Assembly (NCBI GenBank): GCA_947306475.1
Contig: CAMZGS010000010.1
Span: forward strand, 1 to 64,000
From: an uncultured Comamonas sp.
GTDB taxonomy: Bacteria; Pseudomonadota; Gammaproteobacteria; Burkholderiales; Burkholderiaceae_C
DNA: 64,000 nucleotides
Direction: 5' to 3'
Part shown: one piece after another, positions 29,567 to 38,982 of the stretch
Numbering within the stretch: position 1 is the first letter of the stretch
Layout: the number at the start of each line of letters is the position of its first letter
Translations under genes and position numbers: made by a program
Notes under the pieces: model-generated
Told to the model about the DNA's origin: nothing
Seen by the model: the letters and a program-made list of their open reading frames with translations, nothing else
The model's database searches: none

Positions 29567-30979
29567 ATGCAATCAAACGATTACGATAAAAAGGCCGAAG
29601 CCGTCATCCCCAGGATCGGCATGGTCTCCCTGGGCTGCCCCAAGAACCTGACCGATTCGGAACTGATCCTCACCCAGCTCAATGCCGAGGGCTACCGGAC
29701 CGCCAGAAGCTTTGCCGGCGCCGATCTGGTCATCGTCAACACCTGCGGCTTCATCGACGATGCCGTCAAGGAAAGCCTGGACACCATCAGCGAGGCCCTG
29801 GCCGAAAACGGCAAGGTCATCGTCACCGGCTGCCTGGGTGCGCGCACCAACGAAAGTGGCGACAACCTGATCACCGACCTGCACCCCAACGTGCTGGCCG
29901 TTACCGGCCCGCATGCCGCGCAGGAAGTGATGGACGCCGTGCGCCAGCACCTGCCCAAGCCGCACGACCCGTTCACCGATCTGGTGCCCGGCATCCCCGG
30001 CGCCGTGGGCGAGGCCGGCATCAAGCTCACGCCGCGCCACTACGCCTACCTGAAGATTTCCGAGGGCTGCAACCACCGCTGCACCTTCTGCATCATCCCC
30101 AGCATGCGCGGGGACTTGGTCTCGCGCCCGATTGGCGATGTGCTCAAGGAAGCCAAGGCGCTGTTTGCCGGTGGCGTCAAGGAACTGCTCATCGTCAGCC
30201 AGGACACCTCGGCCTACGGCGTGGACATCAAATACCGCACCGGCTTCTGGGATGGCCGCCCGATCAAGACGCGCTTGTTCGAGCTGGTGCAGGAGCTGGG
30301 CAAGCTGGCGCGCGAATATGGCGCCTGGGTGCGCCTGCACTACGTCTATCCCTACCCCAGCGTGGACGACATCCTGCCGCTGATGGCCGAAGGCCTGGTG
30401 CTGCCCTATCTGGATGTGCCGCTGCAACACAGCCACCCCGATGTGCTCAAGCGCATGAAGCGCCCGGCCAGCGGCGAAAAGAACCTGGAGCGCATCCAGC
30501 GCTGGCGCGAGATCTGCCCCGAGCTGGTGATCCGCTCCACCTTCATCGCCGGCTTTCCGGGCGAGACGGAAGAAGAGTTCCAACACCTGCTGGACTTTGT
30601 GCGCGAGGCGCAGATCGACCGCGCCGGCTGCTTTGCCTACAGCGATGTCGCTGGCGCAGCGGCCAACGCCCTGCCCGGCCAGCTGCCGCAAGAAGTACGC
30701 GAAGAACGCCGCGCCCGCTTCATGGCCGTGGCCGAGGAAGTCTCCACCGAGCGCCTGACGCGGCGCATCGGCCAGACCCTGCAAGTGCTGGTCGATAAAG
30801 CCCACAGCCTGGGCAAGAAAGGCGGCATCGCGCGCAGCTGGGCCGACGCGCCCGAGATCGACGGTCTGGTGCACCTGCAACCCATTGCCAAGGCCAGCCA
30901 GCAGTACAAGGTGGGGGACATGCTCAAGGTGCGCATCACCGCCACCCAGGGGCACGATCTGGTGGGTGAGGTGATTTAA
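29567..30979 (+). CDS. rimO: ribosomal protein S12 methylthiotransferase
   Basis: A 470-residue radical-SAM methylthiotransferase that modifies Asp88 of ribosomal protein S12. The N-terminal UPF0004 domain begins [16 protein letters not shown], the RimO-specific form. The radical-SAM motif is [17 protein letters not shown], and a C-terminal TRAM domain follows. Length and domain order are standard. A strong hairpin follows the stop. Confidence 0.96.
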   Translation: MQSNDYDKKAEAVIPRIGMVSLGCPKNLTDSELILTQLNAEGYRTARSFAGADLVIVNTCGFIDDAVKESLDTISEALAENGKVIVTGCLGARTNESGDNLITDLHPNVLAVTGPHAAQEVMDAVRQHLPKPHDPFTDLVPGIPGAVGEAGIKLTPRHYAYLKISEGCNHRCTFCIIPSMRGDLVSRPIGDVLKEAKALFAGGVKELLIVSQDTSAYGVDIKYRTGFWDGRPIKTRLFELVQELGKLAREYGAWVRLHYVYPYPSVDDILPLMAEGLVLPYLDVPLQHSHPDVLKRMKRPASGEKNLERIQRWREICPELVIRSTFIAGFPGETEEEFQHLLDFVREAQIDRAGCFAYSDVAGAAANALPGQLPQEVREERRARFMAVAEEVSTERLTRRIGQTLQVLVDKAHSLGKKGGIARSWADAPEIDGLVHLQPIAKASQQYKVGDMLKVRITATQGHDLVGEVI

Positions 30980-31000
30980 GCACCTGCCCTACGCTTTTCG

Positions 31001-31076
31001 TAGCAGTTTGCGCTCTCCACCAAACGATTTCAGGCATTAAATGGCCTGAAATCGTTTTTTTATGCGCGCCAGCTAC
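31001..31076. repeat. nested palindrome, copy E, with terminator stem
   Basis: Outer arms TAGCAGTTTGCGCT (31001-31014) and TGCGCGCCAGCTAC (31063-31076) flank a 14-base-pair inner stem, AAACGATTTCAGGC/GCCTGAAATCGTTT, followed by a T run (31022-31061). It ends rimO and, read the other way, ispF. The right arm overlaps the ispF stop codon. Confidence 0.8.
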
Positions 31077-31564
31077 TCCGTTTTATAGAGCAGCGCCACG
31101 GCGCGCGCTTCCATGCTCTGGCGCTGGCCGACGGGACCAAGCTTTTCAGCCGTCTTGGCCTTGACGTTGATCTGCCCGACCTCCACGCCCAGCGCCTGGG
31201 CAATGGCAGCGCACATGGCGGGCAGGTGCGGGGCCAGCTTGGGCGCCTGGGCAACGATGGTGCTGTCGATGTTGATCACCTCGTAGCCCGCAGCGCGCAC
31301 GCGGCGTATGGCTTCGGTGAGCAGCACGATGGAGCTGGCGCCGTAGAACTGCGCGTCCGTGTCGGGAAAGTGGCGACCAATGTCGCCCAGGGCGGCGGCG
31401 CCCAGAAGGGCATCGGTGATGGCATGCAGCAGCACATCGGCATCCGAGTGGCCCAGCAGGCCGTGCTCGTGCGGCACCTGCACGCCGCCCAGCATCAGGG
31501 GGCGACCGGGCACCAGGGCGTGCACATCCCAGCCCTCACCCATGCGTAGATTCTTCCAGTTCAT
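31073..31564 (-). CDS. ispF: 2-C-methyl-D-erythritol 2,4-cyclodiphosphate synthase
   Basis: MEP-pathway enzyme of about 163 residues. The metal ligands lie in GWDVHAL and the following [20 protein letters not shown] motif. ATG 31564 ([11 protein letters not shown]) is used; ATG 31543 is an alternative. It follows ispD on the same strand with about 70 bases between, partly filled by a palindromic repeat. Its end lies inside repeat copy E. Confidence 0.95.
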   Translation of the reverse strand: MNWKNLRMGEGWDVHALVPGRPLMLGGVQVPHEHGLLGHSDADVLLHAITDALLGAAALGDIGRHFPDTDAQFYGASSIVLLTEAIRRVRAAGYEVINIDSTIVAQAPKLAPHLPAMCAAIAQALGVEVGQINVKAKTAEKLGPVGQRQSMEARAVALLYKTE

Positions 31565-31625
31565 AGCAAATTCATAGCTGGCAGCGCTTGCTGGACAAGC
31601 GCTTGATGCCAATTTCCTTCAAAAT
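31562..31625. repeat. palindromic repeat, half copy F
   Basis: ATAGCTGGCAGCGCTTG is followed by CTGGA and CAAGCGCTTG, forming a short AGCGCTTG/CAAGCGCT hairpin. It occupies the spacer between ispD and ispF. Confidence 0.65.
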
Positions 31626-31633
31626 TTTTGGGG

Positions 31634-32464
31634 TTAGAAAAAGCGGTTGCCCGGCTCGGCCACCGGGGCGGCGCTGTGGGCAAAGCGCTCGGTGGTCGGG
31701 GCGCTTTGCCGGTAGGCCAGCACGGCGCTGGCCAGGGCGAAGTCTTCCGGGTAGGTGACCTTGAAGTTCTGCGCCCCGCCGGGCACCAGCTTGGGGCGGT
31801 GGCCCGCGGCTTCCATGGCGCTGGCCTCGTCCGTGGCGGCGGCGCCCATGCGCTCCAGGGCTTGCAGCAGCACGCCCAGGCGAAACATCTGGGGCGTCTG
31901 CGCCAGCCATTTGTCGCTGCGATCGACGGTGGCCACCACGCGCACGCCACCGGCGCCGGTGACGGCGGTTTTGACGGTGTCGGGAATCTTGTGCGCCAGC
32001 AGGCCGCCCACGCTGTCGTGCGCGCACTCCTCGATCAGGCGGCGGATCTGCTGCGGCGTGACCAGGCAACGCGCAGCATCGTGCACCAGCACCCAGTCCT
32101 GCTCCTGCGCACCGCGCTCCAGCAGGGCACGCAGGGCGCCGATGACGGTCTGCGCGCGCGTCGGGCCGCCGCAGGGCACCGTGAAATAGCCCGCTGCCGG
32201 ATAGGCGTCCAGAAAGCGATCCCCCGGCGCCACGGCCACCAGGGTGGCGCGCAGCTCCGGCACCGCCGTAAAGGCCGCCAGGGTGTGCAGCACCAGGGGC
32301 TGGCCCAGCAACGGCTGGTATTGCTTGGGCAGGGCAGGATCGCCCATGCCGGGGGCGATGGCACGCGAGCCCGTGCCCGCGCAGGGCAGCACGGCCCAGA
32401 AGCGCTCGGCGCCCGGGGCCGCGCCGGGCGCAAGAAGATCCAGTGGTGCAGTGGGTGAAGTCAT
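31634..32464 (-). CDS. ispD: 2-C-methyl-D-erythritol 4-phosphate cytidylyltransferase
   Basis: MEP-pathway enzyme that makes CDP-methylerythritol. The nucleotide-binding start is AVLPCAGTGSRA, and VLVHDAARCLVTP and TPQMFRLGVL are family motifs. At 276 residues it is longer than E. coli IspD (236) because of N- and C-terminal extensions and a small insert. It forms an ispD-ispF pair. Confidence 0.95.
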   Translation of the reverse strand: MTSPTAPLDLLAPGAAPGAERFWAVLPCAGTGSRAIAPGMGDPALPKQYQPLLGQPLVLHTLAAFTAVPELRATLVAVAPGDRFLDAYPAAGYFTVPCGGPTRAQTVIGALRALLERGAQEQDWVLVHDAARCLVTPQQIRRLIEECAHDSVGGLLAHKIPDTVKTAVTGAGGVRVVATVDRSDKWLAQTPQMFRLGVLLQALERMGAAATDEASAMEAAGHRPKLVPGGAQNFKVTYPEDFALASAVLAYRQSAPTTERFAHSAAPVAEPGNRFF

Positions 32465-32521
32465 GGTCCGGCGATTATCTCCCCCAGACCAGCACCGCCT
32501 GGGCACGTTGCCGGACGCTGC

Positions 32522-33466
32522 CTAGGCGGCGCTGGCCTTGCCGGCCACGGGCTGCTGCGCCGCCGCCGCTCCACGCGCACGCAAGGCGGTGGCGGCAATG
32601 CCGCTGATGGCCACCAGCACCATGCCCAGCCAGCCCAGGGCGTTGATCTGGTCATTGAACCAGAACACGCTGTAGGCGCTGGCAAAGATCAGCCCGGTGT
32701 ATTGCAGATTGGCTGCCACCAGGGTGGCGCGCGGCGTGCGGGCGCCCGAATAGGCATAGGTCATGCACAGCTGTCCGCCAGCAGCCAGGAGGCCAATCGG
32801 CAGCAGATAGAACGCCTCCTGCCAGCCCGGCCAGGGCGACAGGCCCAGTTGCAGCATCAGCGCGCCGCCGCCCACGGTACAGCCCACGCAGAAATAGAAC
32901 ACCGTGCGCGCTTCAGGCTCTCCGGCGCGCGCCAGGGCCGAGACCTGGATATACGCCATGGCCGAGAGTACCCCCGAGAGCAGACCTGCCGTGGCCGCCA
33001 CCACTGCGCTGCCGTGCTGCGGCACGTCCAGGTTGGGTTGCAGCAACAGCAGCACACCGACAAAGCCCAGCAAAATGGTGCCCAGCAGCGCCAGGTTCGG
33101 GCTGCGCCGCTCGCCAGCGTAGCCGGGGCGCCAGGTCCACAGCGCACCCAGCAGGAAAAAGGCGGCCATCCACAGACTGCTCATGTAGTTGAAGGTCATG
33201 CCCGTGGCCAGGGGCAGCTTGGAGATGGCATAGAACCAGCAGCCCATGGAGGTGACGCCCACCAGCGAACGCCAGCCATGCATCCACGGATGGCGCGTGC
33301 CCAGACCCACGCCCTGGCGGCGTGCCAGCCACCACAGCACGGCCATGCCGATCAGGCCACGGTAAAAGACGATTTCCGGTGTCGTGAAGAATTCGCTGGC
33401 GTGCTTGACGAACACGCCCATGGTGGCGAACAGAAAGGCGCTCGCCACCATCCAGAGAACTTGCAT
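32522..33466 (-). CDS. DMT superfamily (EamA) transporter
   Basis: A 314-residue protein with ten predicted helices and two EamA repeats, starting MQVLWMVASAFLFATMGVFV. The first repeat has EIVFYRGLIGM, typical of RhaT/EamA exporters. ATG 33466 is preferred; upstream codons lie in a repeat region. Substrate unknown. It follows the hydrolase gene across a palindromic repeat. Confidence 0.88.
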   Translation of the reverse strand: MQVLWMVASAFLFATMGVFVKHASEFFTTPEIVFYRGLIGMAVLWWLARRQGVGLGTRHPWMHGWRSLVGVTSMGCWFYAISKLPLATGMTFNYMSSLWMAAFFLLGALWTWRPGYAGERRSPNLALLGTILLGFVGVLLLLQPNLDVPQHGSAVVAATAGLLSGVLSAMAYIQVSALARAGEPEARTVFYFCVGCTVGGGALMLQLGLSPWPGWQEAFYLLPIGLLAAGGQLCMTYAYSGARTPRATLVAANLQYTGLIFASAYSVFWFNDQINALGWLGMVLVAISGIAATALRARGAAAAQQPVAGKASAA

Positions 33467-33491
33467 AGATTTCCAGTGTTTGCGGTATTTA

Positions 33492-33572
33492 AATAGCTTC
33501 TGACGCTGACCAGACAAGGATTTCAAGGCTATTTTGCGATCAAATCCTTACCCTGCAAGCGCAAGCAGCTAT
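33492..33572. repeat. nested palindrome, copy G
   Basis: Outer arms AATAGCTTCTGACGCTGA (33492-33509) and GCAAGCGCAAGCAGCTAT (33555-33572), with inner stem AAGGATTT/AAATCCTT (33516-33523 with 33542-33549). It lies between two minus-strand genes. Confidence 0.7.
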
Positions 33573-33591
33573 GCTTTTAGCGAACTGCCCG

Positions 33592-34572
33592 CTACCACAA
33601 CCGGGGCAGCACCAGCTCGGCAAAGGCCTGGGGTGCCTCGTACTGCACCCAGTGGCCGGCGCCGGGCAGCAGTTGCAGCTGACCGTTGAAGCAGTCCGCC
33701 ACCTGTGGCCACAGGCCACGGTAGAGCACATCCTGCTCACCATACACCGCCTGCACGGGGCATGCGAGGCGCGGCAGCGTGCGGCGCAGCACATCGGTGC
33801 TGGCCAGGCGACGGCGCGGCAGGCGGTCGCGCTGCACGTTGGCGGTGTGCAGAGCCAGGGTGTCGCGGTCGATCCGGCTGGTGTCGCAAAGCATCAGCGC
33901 CGCCAGGTTGTAGCAGTGGCGGCGCAGCTGCTCCTGCGCATCCTCCAGGTGGCGCCAGCCCCTGAGACGGTAGATCGGCTTGTCGCGCAGCCCCAGCCCG
34001 GGCGGCCCCACCAGCAGCAGCTGGCGCACCAGCGCCGGATAGGCTGCCGCCAGCAGTGCCGCCGTCATGCCCCCCAGGGAAAATCCCATGATCTGCACCG
34101 GCTGGCCGCCCAGCCAGTGGCGCAGGCCGGCGGCCAGCACGGGCAGCATGTCGTCGGCATCCTGCTGGCCGGGCAGCGGGTCGGACGCGCCAAAGCCGGG
34201 CATGTCCAGTGCCCAGACCGGGTGCCCCGCCTGCGTCAGCGGCCCCAGCATGCGCAGCCAGTGCGTCCAGCTGCCGCTGCCGCCATGCAGCAACACCACG
34301 GGCGCCTTCAGACAGACGCCGGGCGCCGGTGCGGCAGGCCAGTGGTGGGCCGTGAGCACGCCGCCGGCGTGGGCCAGCGTCACACACTGCGCCCGCGCGC
34401 GCCAGTGGGCGACGGGCCCGGGCACCACCAGGCCTGCGGCCACGGCAGCATAGTCGGCAGCCGGGCCGGGCCAGGGCAAGGCAATGATGTCGTCTTCCTG
34501 CGCCGGGGTCAGGCCAGCAGCAGCGCCCGGGTTGTGGAGCTGGGCCGCTCCTCCTGTTGCCGCTCCTACCAC
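33592..34572 (-). CDS. alpha/beta-fold hydrolase
   Basis: A protein of about 326 residues. The oxyanion segment is VVLLHGGSGSWTHW, the nucleophile elbow is GFSLGG (Ser within G-x-S-x-G), and the C-terminal catalytic His is in GAGHWVQYEAP, with an Asp/Glu in VYGEQD. No ATG is available near the start. GTG 34572, overlapping the aroQ stop, is used but is uncertain. It resembles serine hydrolases of aromatic-pathway or esterase type. Substrate unknown. Confidence 0.78.
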   Translation of the reverse strand: MVGAATGGAAQLHNPGAAAGLTPAQEDDIIALPWPGPAADYAAVAAGLVVPGPVAHWRARAQCVTLAHAGGVLTAHHWPAAPAPGVCLKAPVVLLHGGSGSWTHWLRMLGPLTQAGHPVWALDMPGFGASDPLPGQQDADDMLPVLAAGLRHWLGGQPVQIMGFSLGGMTAALLAAAYPALVRQLLLVGPPGLGLRDKPIYRLRGWRHLEDAQEQLRRHCYNLAALMLCDTSRIDRDTLALHTANVQRDRLPRRRLASTDVLRRTLPRLACPVQAVYGEQDVLYRGLWPQVADCFNGQLQLLPGAGHWVQYEAPQAFAELVLPRLW

Positions 34573-35012
34573 TGCGCCACGGCCTCCACCGCCAGGGCAT
34601 AGCCTTGCACGCCCAGGCCGCACATCACGGCACGCGCCACAGGCGACAGGTAGGAGTGGTGGCGGAAGGCCTCGCGCGCAAAGACGTTGCTGATGTGCAG
34701 CTCCAGCAGCGCCACGCCCGTGCCCTTGATGGCATCCATCAGCGCAATGCTGGTGTGCGTGTAGGCACCGGCGTTGAGGATGACGCCCGCCAGCTCGCCA
34801 CGTGCGTGCAGCTGACCAGCCTCGTGGATCCAGTCGATGAGCTGCCCTTCGTGGTTGCTCTGGTGAAAGCGCAGCTGCAGGCCGCAGCGGGCGCAAGCCT
34901 GGGCGCACAGCTGCTCTACATCGGCCAGGGTCTGGGCGCCATAGACCTGGGGCTCGCGCGTGCCCAGCAGATTCAGATTGGGGCCGTTGAGCACAAAAAC
35001 CGTCTTCGGCAT
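34566..35012 (-). CDS. aroQ: type II 3-dehydroquinate dehydratase
   Basis: Shikimate-pathway enzyme of 148 residues. The opening FVLNGPNLNLLGTREP carries the catalytic Tyr/Arg region, and NAGAYTHTSIALMDA and ELHISNVFAREAFRHHS are the signature motifs. It is complete and divergent from glnS. The last codons overlap the downstream hydrolase frame. Confidence 0.96.
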   Translation of the reverse strand: MPKTVFVLNGPNLNLLGTREPQVYGAQTLADVEQLCAQACARCGLQLRFHQSNHEGQLIDWIHEAGQLHARGELAGVILNAGAYTHTSIALMDAIKGTGVALLELHISNVFAREAFRHHSYLSPVARAVMCGLGVQGYALAVEAVAQW

Positions 35013-35111
35013 GGTGGGTTCTCGCTTACTGCAAAAGGCGGTGATTATCCCGCGTTGCCGCTGCCAGGCTGCGGGCGCCTGCCTACAAGCCCGCCTACAA
35101 TCGCGTGCCAT

Positions 35112-36929
35112 ATGAACAGCACCAACCACACCAAGGCAGAAGTCCCGCCCGAGGCTGTTGCCAAGCCCACCAACTTTCTGCGCCAGATCATTGAAGCTCA
35201 CCTGGCCGACGGCACCCACGCTGGCCGCACCTGGGGCGGCAGCCCCGGCGATGCCCGGCACCACCAGCAAGGCCAGGTCGATGAGGCCAGGATCCGCACC
35301 CGCTTTCCGCCCGAGCCCAATGGCTACCTGCACGTGGGCCACGCCAAGTCCATCTGTCTGAACTTTGGTCTGGCACGCGACTACGGCGGCGTGTGCCACC
35401 TGCGCTTTGATGACACGAACCCGGAAAAGGAAGACCTGGAGTACGTGGAAAGCATCAAGGACGCCGTGCAGTGGCTGGGCTTTGACTGGAAGGATGCGCA
35501 GGGCAACAGCCACCTGTACTACGCCAGCAACTACTTCGACTTCATGTATCGCGCCGCCGTGTACCTGATCGAGCAGGGGCTGGCCTATGTGGACGAGCAG
35601 ACGCCCGAGGAAATGAAGGCCAACCGTGGCGACTTCAGCCGCCCCGGCGTGAACAGCCCGTTCCGCGACCGCAGTGTGGCCGAGAACCTGCAGCGCTTTG
35701 CCGACATGAAGGACGGCAAGCTGGCCGATGGCGCCGCCGTGCTGCGCGCCAAGATCGACATGGCCTCGCCCAACATCAACCTGCGCGATCCGGCCATCTA
35801 CCGCGTGCGCCATGCCGAGCACCACAACACCGGCAACCAGTGGTGCATCTACCCGATGTACACCTTTGCGCACCCCATCGAGGATGCGCTGGAGCACATC
35901 ACCCACTCCATCTGCACGCTGGAATTTGAAGACCAGCGCCCGTTCTACGACTGGCTGCTGGACCACCTGCGCGAAGGCGGTCTGATCGCCACACCGCAGC
36001 CACGCCAGTACGAGTTTGCGCGCCTGAACCTGACCTATGTGGTCACCTCCAAGCGCAAGCTCAAGCACCTGGTCGATAGCGGCACGCTGACCGGCTGGGA
36101 CGACCCCCGCATGCCCACCATCGTCGGCCTGCGCCGCCGCGGCTATACGCCTGAGTCCATCCGCAACTTCTGCGAGCGCATCGGCGTGACCAAGGACTAC
36201 AGCTGGATCGACTACGCCACGCTCGAAGGCTGCCTGCGCGAGGACCTGGAAACCAAGGCCCACCGCGCGATGGTGGTGCTGGATCCCGTCAGGCTGGAGC
36301 TGACCAACTGGACCGAGGTGTTTGGCAGCGCCGACCACCTGGAACCCTGCAGTCTGCCCGCACTGCCGCACCATGCCGAAGGCGAGGAGGTGCCCCAGCG
36401 CCACTTCACGCTGGGCCGCGAGGTCTGGATCGAGCGCGAGGACTTTGCCGAAGTGCCGCCCAAGGGCTACAAGCGCCTGTTCCCCGGCAACAAGGTGCGC
36501 CTGAAGGGCGGCTACGTGATCGAATGCACGGGCTGCGAAAAGGACGCTGACGGCCATGTGACCAAGGTGCTGGCCACCGTGGTGCCCGACACCAAGAGCG
36601 GCACACCCGGCGCCGATGCCGTCAAGGTCAAGGCTGCCATCACCTGGGTGGGTGTGCAGGACGGCATTGAAGCCGAAGTGCGCCTCTACGACCGCCTGTT
36701 CACCGATCCCCAGCCCGATGCCGGCGGCAAGGACTACCTGAGCCTGCTCAATCCGGACAGCCTCAAGGTCATGACCGCCTATGTGGAACCCTCGCTCAAG
36801 GCCGCACAGCCGGATGACAAGTTCCAGTTCGAGCGCTTTGGTTACTTTGTCGCCGACCGCAAGGACCACACTGCCGACAAGCCGGTGTTCAACAAGATCA
36901 CGGGTCTCAAAGACAGCTGGGGCAAATAA
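35112..36929 (+). CDS. glnS: glutamine--tRNA ligase
   Basis: A 605-residue class I synthetase for tRNA-Gln. HIGH motif: PPEPNGYLHVGHAKS. KMSKS-type loop: VTSKRKLKHLV. The C-terminal beta-barrel anticodon-binding region is complete. Between the N-terminal helix (NFLRQIIEAHLADGTHAG) and the catalytic start there is an insert of about 20 residues (rich in Gly, His and Gln, near residues 38-58) that E. coli GlnS lacks. Since gltX is also present, both direct charging routes exist. Confidence 0.96.
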   Translation: MNSTNHTKAEVPPEAVAKPTNFLRQIIEAHLADGTHAGRTWGGSPGDARHHQQGQVDEARIRTRFPPEPNGYLHVGHAKSICLNFGLARDYGGVCHLRFDDTNPEKEDLEYVESIKDAVQWLGFDWKDAQGNSHLYYASNYFDFMYRAAVYLIEQGLAYVDEQTPEEMKANRGDFSRPGVNSPFRDRSVAENLQRFADMKDGKLADGAAVLRAKIDMASPNINLRDPAIYRVRHAEHHNTGNQWCIYPMYTFAHPIEDALEHITHSICTLEFEDQRPFYDWLLDHLREGGLIATPQPRQYEFARLNLTYVVTSKRKLKHLVDSGTLTGWDDPRMPTIVGLRRRGYTPESIRNFCERIGVTKDYSWIDYATLEGCLREDLETKAHRAMVVLDPVRLELTNWTEVFGSADHLEPCSLPALPHHAEGEEVPQRHFTLGREVWIEREDFAEVPPKGYKRLFPGNKVRLKGGYVIECTGCEKDADGHVTKVLATVVPDTKSGTPGADAVKVKAAITWVGVQDGIEAEVRLYDRLFTDPQPDAGGKDYLSLLNPDSLKVMTAYVEPSLKAAQPDDKFQFERFGYFVADRKDHTADKPVFNKITGLKDSWGK

Positions 36930-36960
36930 GCACTTGGCCTGCTGCCCGTTCTGAAAGCGC

Positions 36961-36986
36961 CAAAGGCTGCACTCGTGCAGCCTTTG
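36961..36986 (+). terminator. hairpin after glnS
   Basis: AAAGGCTGCA/TGCAGCCTTT with a 4-base loop, 32 bases after the glnS stop. The T run is weak, so a downstream second hairpin may do most of the work. Confidence 0.6.
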
Positions 36987-37104
36987 CTGCGTTTGGTAGC
37001 GCAGGCGCAAGCGCCCCATGCTCTCAATAAACAAGCGCTTAGCGCTGGACAGCACTGGTTTTTAGGCAAAAAACATTATGAAAACCAGTCATATCTTCAG
37101 GCAC

Positions 37105-37136
37105 AAAAAAAGGCTGCACCACCTGCAGCCTTTTTT
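37105..37136. terminator. bidirectional terminator between glnS and the Ap4A phosphorylase gene
   Basis: AAAAAAGGCTGCA/TGCAGCCTTTTTT with a 5-base loop and A/T tracts on both flanks. Its stem repeats the GGCTGCA core of the 36961 hairpin, suggesting duplication. Between the hairpins lies a weak repeat-like stretch with no gene. Confidence 0.85.
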
Positions 37137-37187
37137 GCCTTTAGCCCTTGCCTGACGGGCGCAATACGCTCTCTTTTTTGCGATTTT

Positions 37188-38108
37188 TTAGTCGGCAGGG
37201 CGCCCCACGCTGGCCAGCGCCTGCAGCGGGCCGGTCTGGCGAATCAGCTCCACCTGCTCGGGCTGGCGCACGTAGATGGTGCCGCCAAAGGACAGGGCGT
37301 TGATGGAAATACCCTCAAAGTGCTCCTGACTGCGCGGCACCAAGAGCAGCCAGCCGTCCCCCACCAGCATGTTGAACGAGGGCAGCAGGCCATCGGCACC
37401 CGGTTGCAGGCCCAGGTGCTGACGCCCCAGGTCGTACGCCGCGAGCATGGCGGCCGCACTGGCCACCGGGTCGGCCCCCAGACCCGCCTCGACCTTGAGC
37501 AGCGCATGCGCCATGGGCAGCGCCGGGTGCCTATATACCGTGCCGGGCCGGGCATCGCGCGGCAGATCTGCGGCCAGCTGCGCCAGCGAGGCATTGCCCG
37601 GCTCGGCCGGCACCCACTGCACGTGCTTGTGACGCTGGCTGGCCCCGGCGGGCGCGCCGCCGTTGTAAAAGCCCAGGCCGCCCAGGGTGCCGAGCAGTTC
37701 GGCCAGCACCCAAAAGTCGCACAGCTCCAGCGGCGTGAGCTGCTCGGCAAACTCCCGCCGCGCCAGCACCAGGTGGTGCAGGCAGACGGGGAACTTGTTG
37801 AGCACGATGGTGTGCTGCGTGCCAATGGGGCCCACGGTCAGCGCCGGGTCGGGGTTCAGAAAGGGGTTGAAGTTGGGATCGCGCGGGCCACCGGGCAGGA
37901 TGACCGATGCGCCGGCGGCGTCCTTGCCGGCAGCAGGGGCTGCGGCCTTGGCCGCGTCCTTGCGCGCCAGGGCCTCAGCCCAGCGCACGATAAAGCGCAG
38001 GCCGCTTTGCTCAATCACGGTTTCGCTGGTTTGCAGCGGGCTCAGATCACCGCTGGCCAGAGCGCTGGCGGTGCGTGCGCGGATGGCGTCCATCCTGCTC
38101 GGTTGCAT
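37188..38108 (-). CDS. ATP adenylyltransferase / Ap4A phosphorylase family protein
   Basis: A 306-residue HIT-superfamily enzyme. PNFNPFLNPDPAL and the histidine motif SQRHKHVQWVP (nucleophile His in the HxHxQ-type triad) fit Ap4A phosphorylase (APA1/2-like), which splits diadenosine tetraphosphate with phosphate. The Ala/Lys-rich linker near residues 50-66 is low complexity. This type is less common in bacteria than the ApaH hydrolase. Confidence 0.83.
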   Translation of the reverse strand: MQPSRMDAIRARTASALASGDLSPLQTSETVIEQSGLRFIVRWAEALARKDAAKAAAPAAGKDAAGASVILPGGPRDPNFNPFLNPDPALTVGPIGTQHTIVLNKFPVCLHHLVLARREFAEQLTPLELCDFWVLAELLGTLGGLGFYNGGAPAGASQRHKHVQWVPAEPGNASLAQLAADLPRDARPGTVYRHPALPMAHALLKVEAGLGADPVASAAAMLAAYDLGRQHLGLQPGADGLLPSFNMLVGDGWLLLVPRSQEHFEGISINALSFGGTIYVRQPEQVELIRQTGPLQALASVGRPAD

Positions 38109-38250
38109 GGTGCTTCCTCCAATCCAATGCCAATGACCGGCCCATGCTACATGCCCCAGACCAGCGTACCGCCGTGGCAGCCTGGCGGCTTTCCCCGATT
38201 GCGCCCGGCGCGCAAACGCTACTCAGAAGGCTGCCCAAGCACCCGGCGCT

Positions 38251-38865
38251 TTAGCTGCCGGGCAGCTCCACCACCTCATCCCACTCCATGTCGGGCAGTG
38301 TGTCGTAGTGCAGCACCAGCACCCAGCGCGGGGTGGCGTCGGCGGCCAGTTGCTCGGCCAGCTGGTTGAGTGCCCGGCTCAGATAGCGGATGGAGGCCAG
38401 GTCCAGCCCGGCATCCGGCGCGTCGATCAGCGTGATGGGCGCCCCGCTGGCCAACGACCCCGCCTGCCAGACCTTGCGCAACGTGCCGGTGGAAAGCTGC
38501 CACCAGCTCTTGCCCAGGTGCGGCTCCAGCGCAAAGCCCTGCACGTGCTGCTGCCAGGCAGCTTCGTTCCACTGCGGCCAGCGCTGGCGCTGCTGGGTCA
38601 GCCAGTCGGCAATGCTCTGCTCGGGCGCGTAGTCGGTCAGGGGCACGCTGAGGACCTGTGCGCGGTAATCGCTGCTGCCGCCCACCCAGTCGCCACAGCG
38701 CACCTGCGCCGGTGCGGGTGCACTGTGCGTGCCGGCCAGCCAGGGCAGCAGGCGATGGCGGGCCTCGTCCAGCGCATCAAGCAGCAAGTGCACACCCGGC
38801 AGCAGGGAGGCATCGGGGGCAACGTCGGCGGGCAGTGCGTGCCAGGAGAGGAGTTGTTGCGTCAT
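38251..38865 (-). CDS. degenerate ABC-ATPase-like protein without Walker A
   Basis: A 204-residue cytoplasmic protein. Its C-terminal half mimics an ABC ATPase: a signature-like LSTGTLRKVWQA (124-135), a Walker-B-like ITLIDAPDAGLD (144-155, with Ala where the catalytic Glu would be) and an H-loop-like VLVLHYD (182-188). No P-loop is present in the N-terminal half. It is therefore probably not an active ATPase. Partner and role unknown. It is a single gene between two unrelated ones. Confidence 0.65.
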   Translation of the reverse strand: MTQQLLSWHALPADVAPDASLLPGVHLLLDALDEARHRLLPWLAGTHSAPAPAQVRCGDWVGGSSDYRAQVLSVPLTDYAPEQSIADWLTQQRQRWPQWNEAAWQQHVQGFALEPHLGKSWWQLSTGTLRKVWQAGSLASGAPITLIDAPDAGLDLASIRYLSRALNQLAEQLAADATPRWVLVLHYDTLPDMEWDEVVELPGS

Positions 38866-38887
38866 ATCGGCTTGAAGTCAGTGTAAA

Positions 38888-38980
38888 AAAATGAGCTTGT
38901 ACCGCTTGCCAAATGGAGATCTCATGATATTTTCATTATAAATTTCAATACAGACCTGCGGTTCAAGCTATGAATTTCAT
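38888..38980. repeat. nested palindrome, copy I
   Basis: AGCTTGTACCGC near the left end pairs with GCGGTTCAAGCT at the right end (11 of 12 complementary), around an A+T-rich core. It lies between the MFS gene and the ABC-like gene, both on the minus strand. Confidence 0.55.
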
Positions 38981-38982
38981 AG

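Noticed and set aside
34566-37055. 829-codon minus-strand ORF over glnS and aroQ
   Set aside because: Only the last 149 codons (aroQ) are real; the rest is antisense to glnS.
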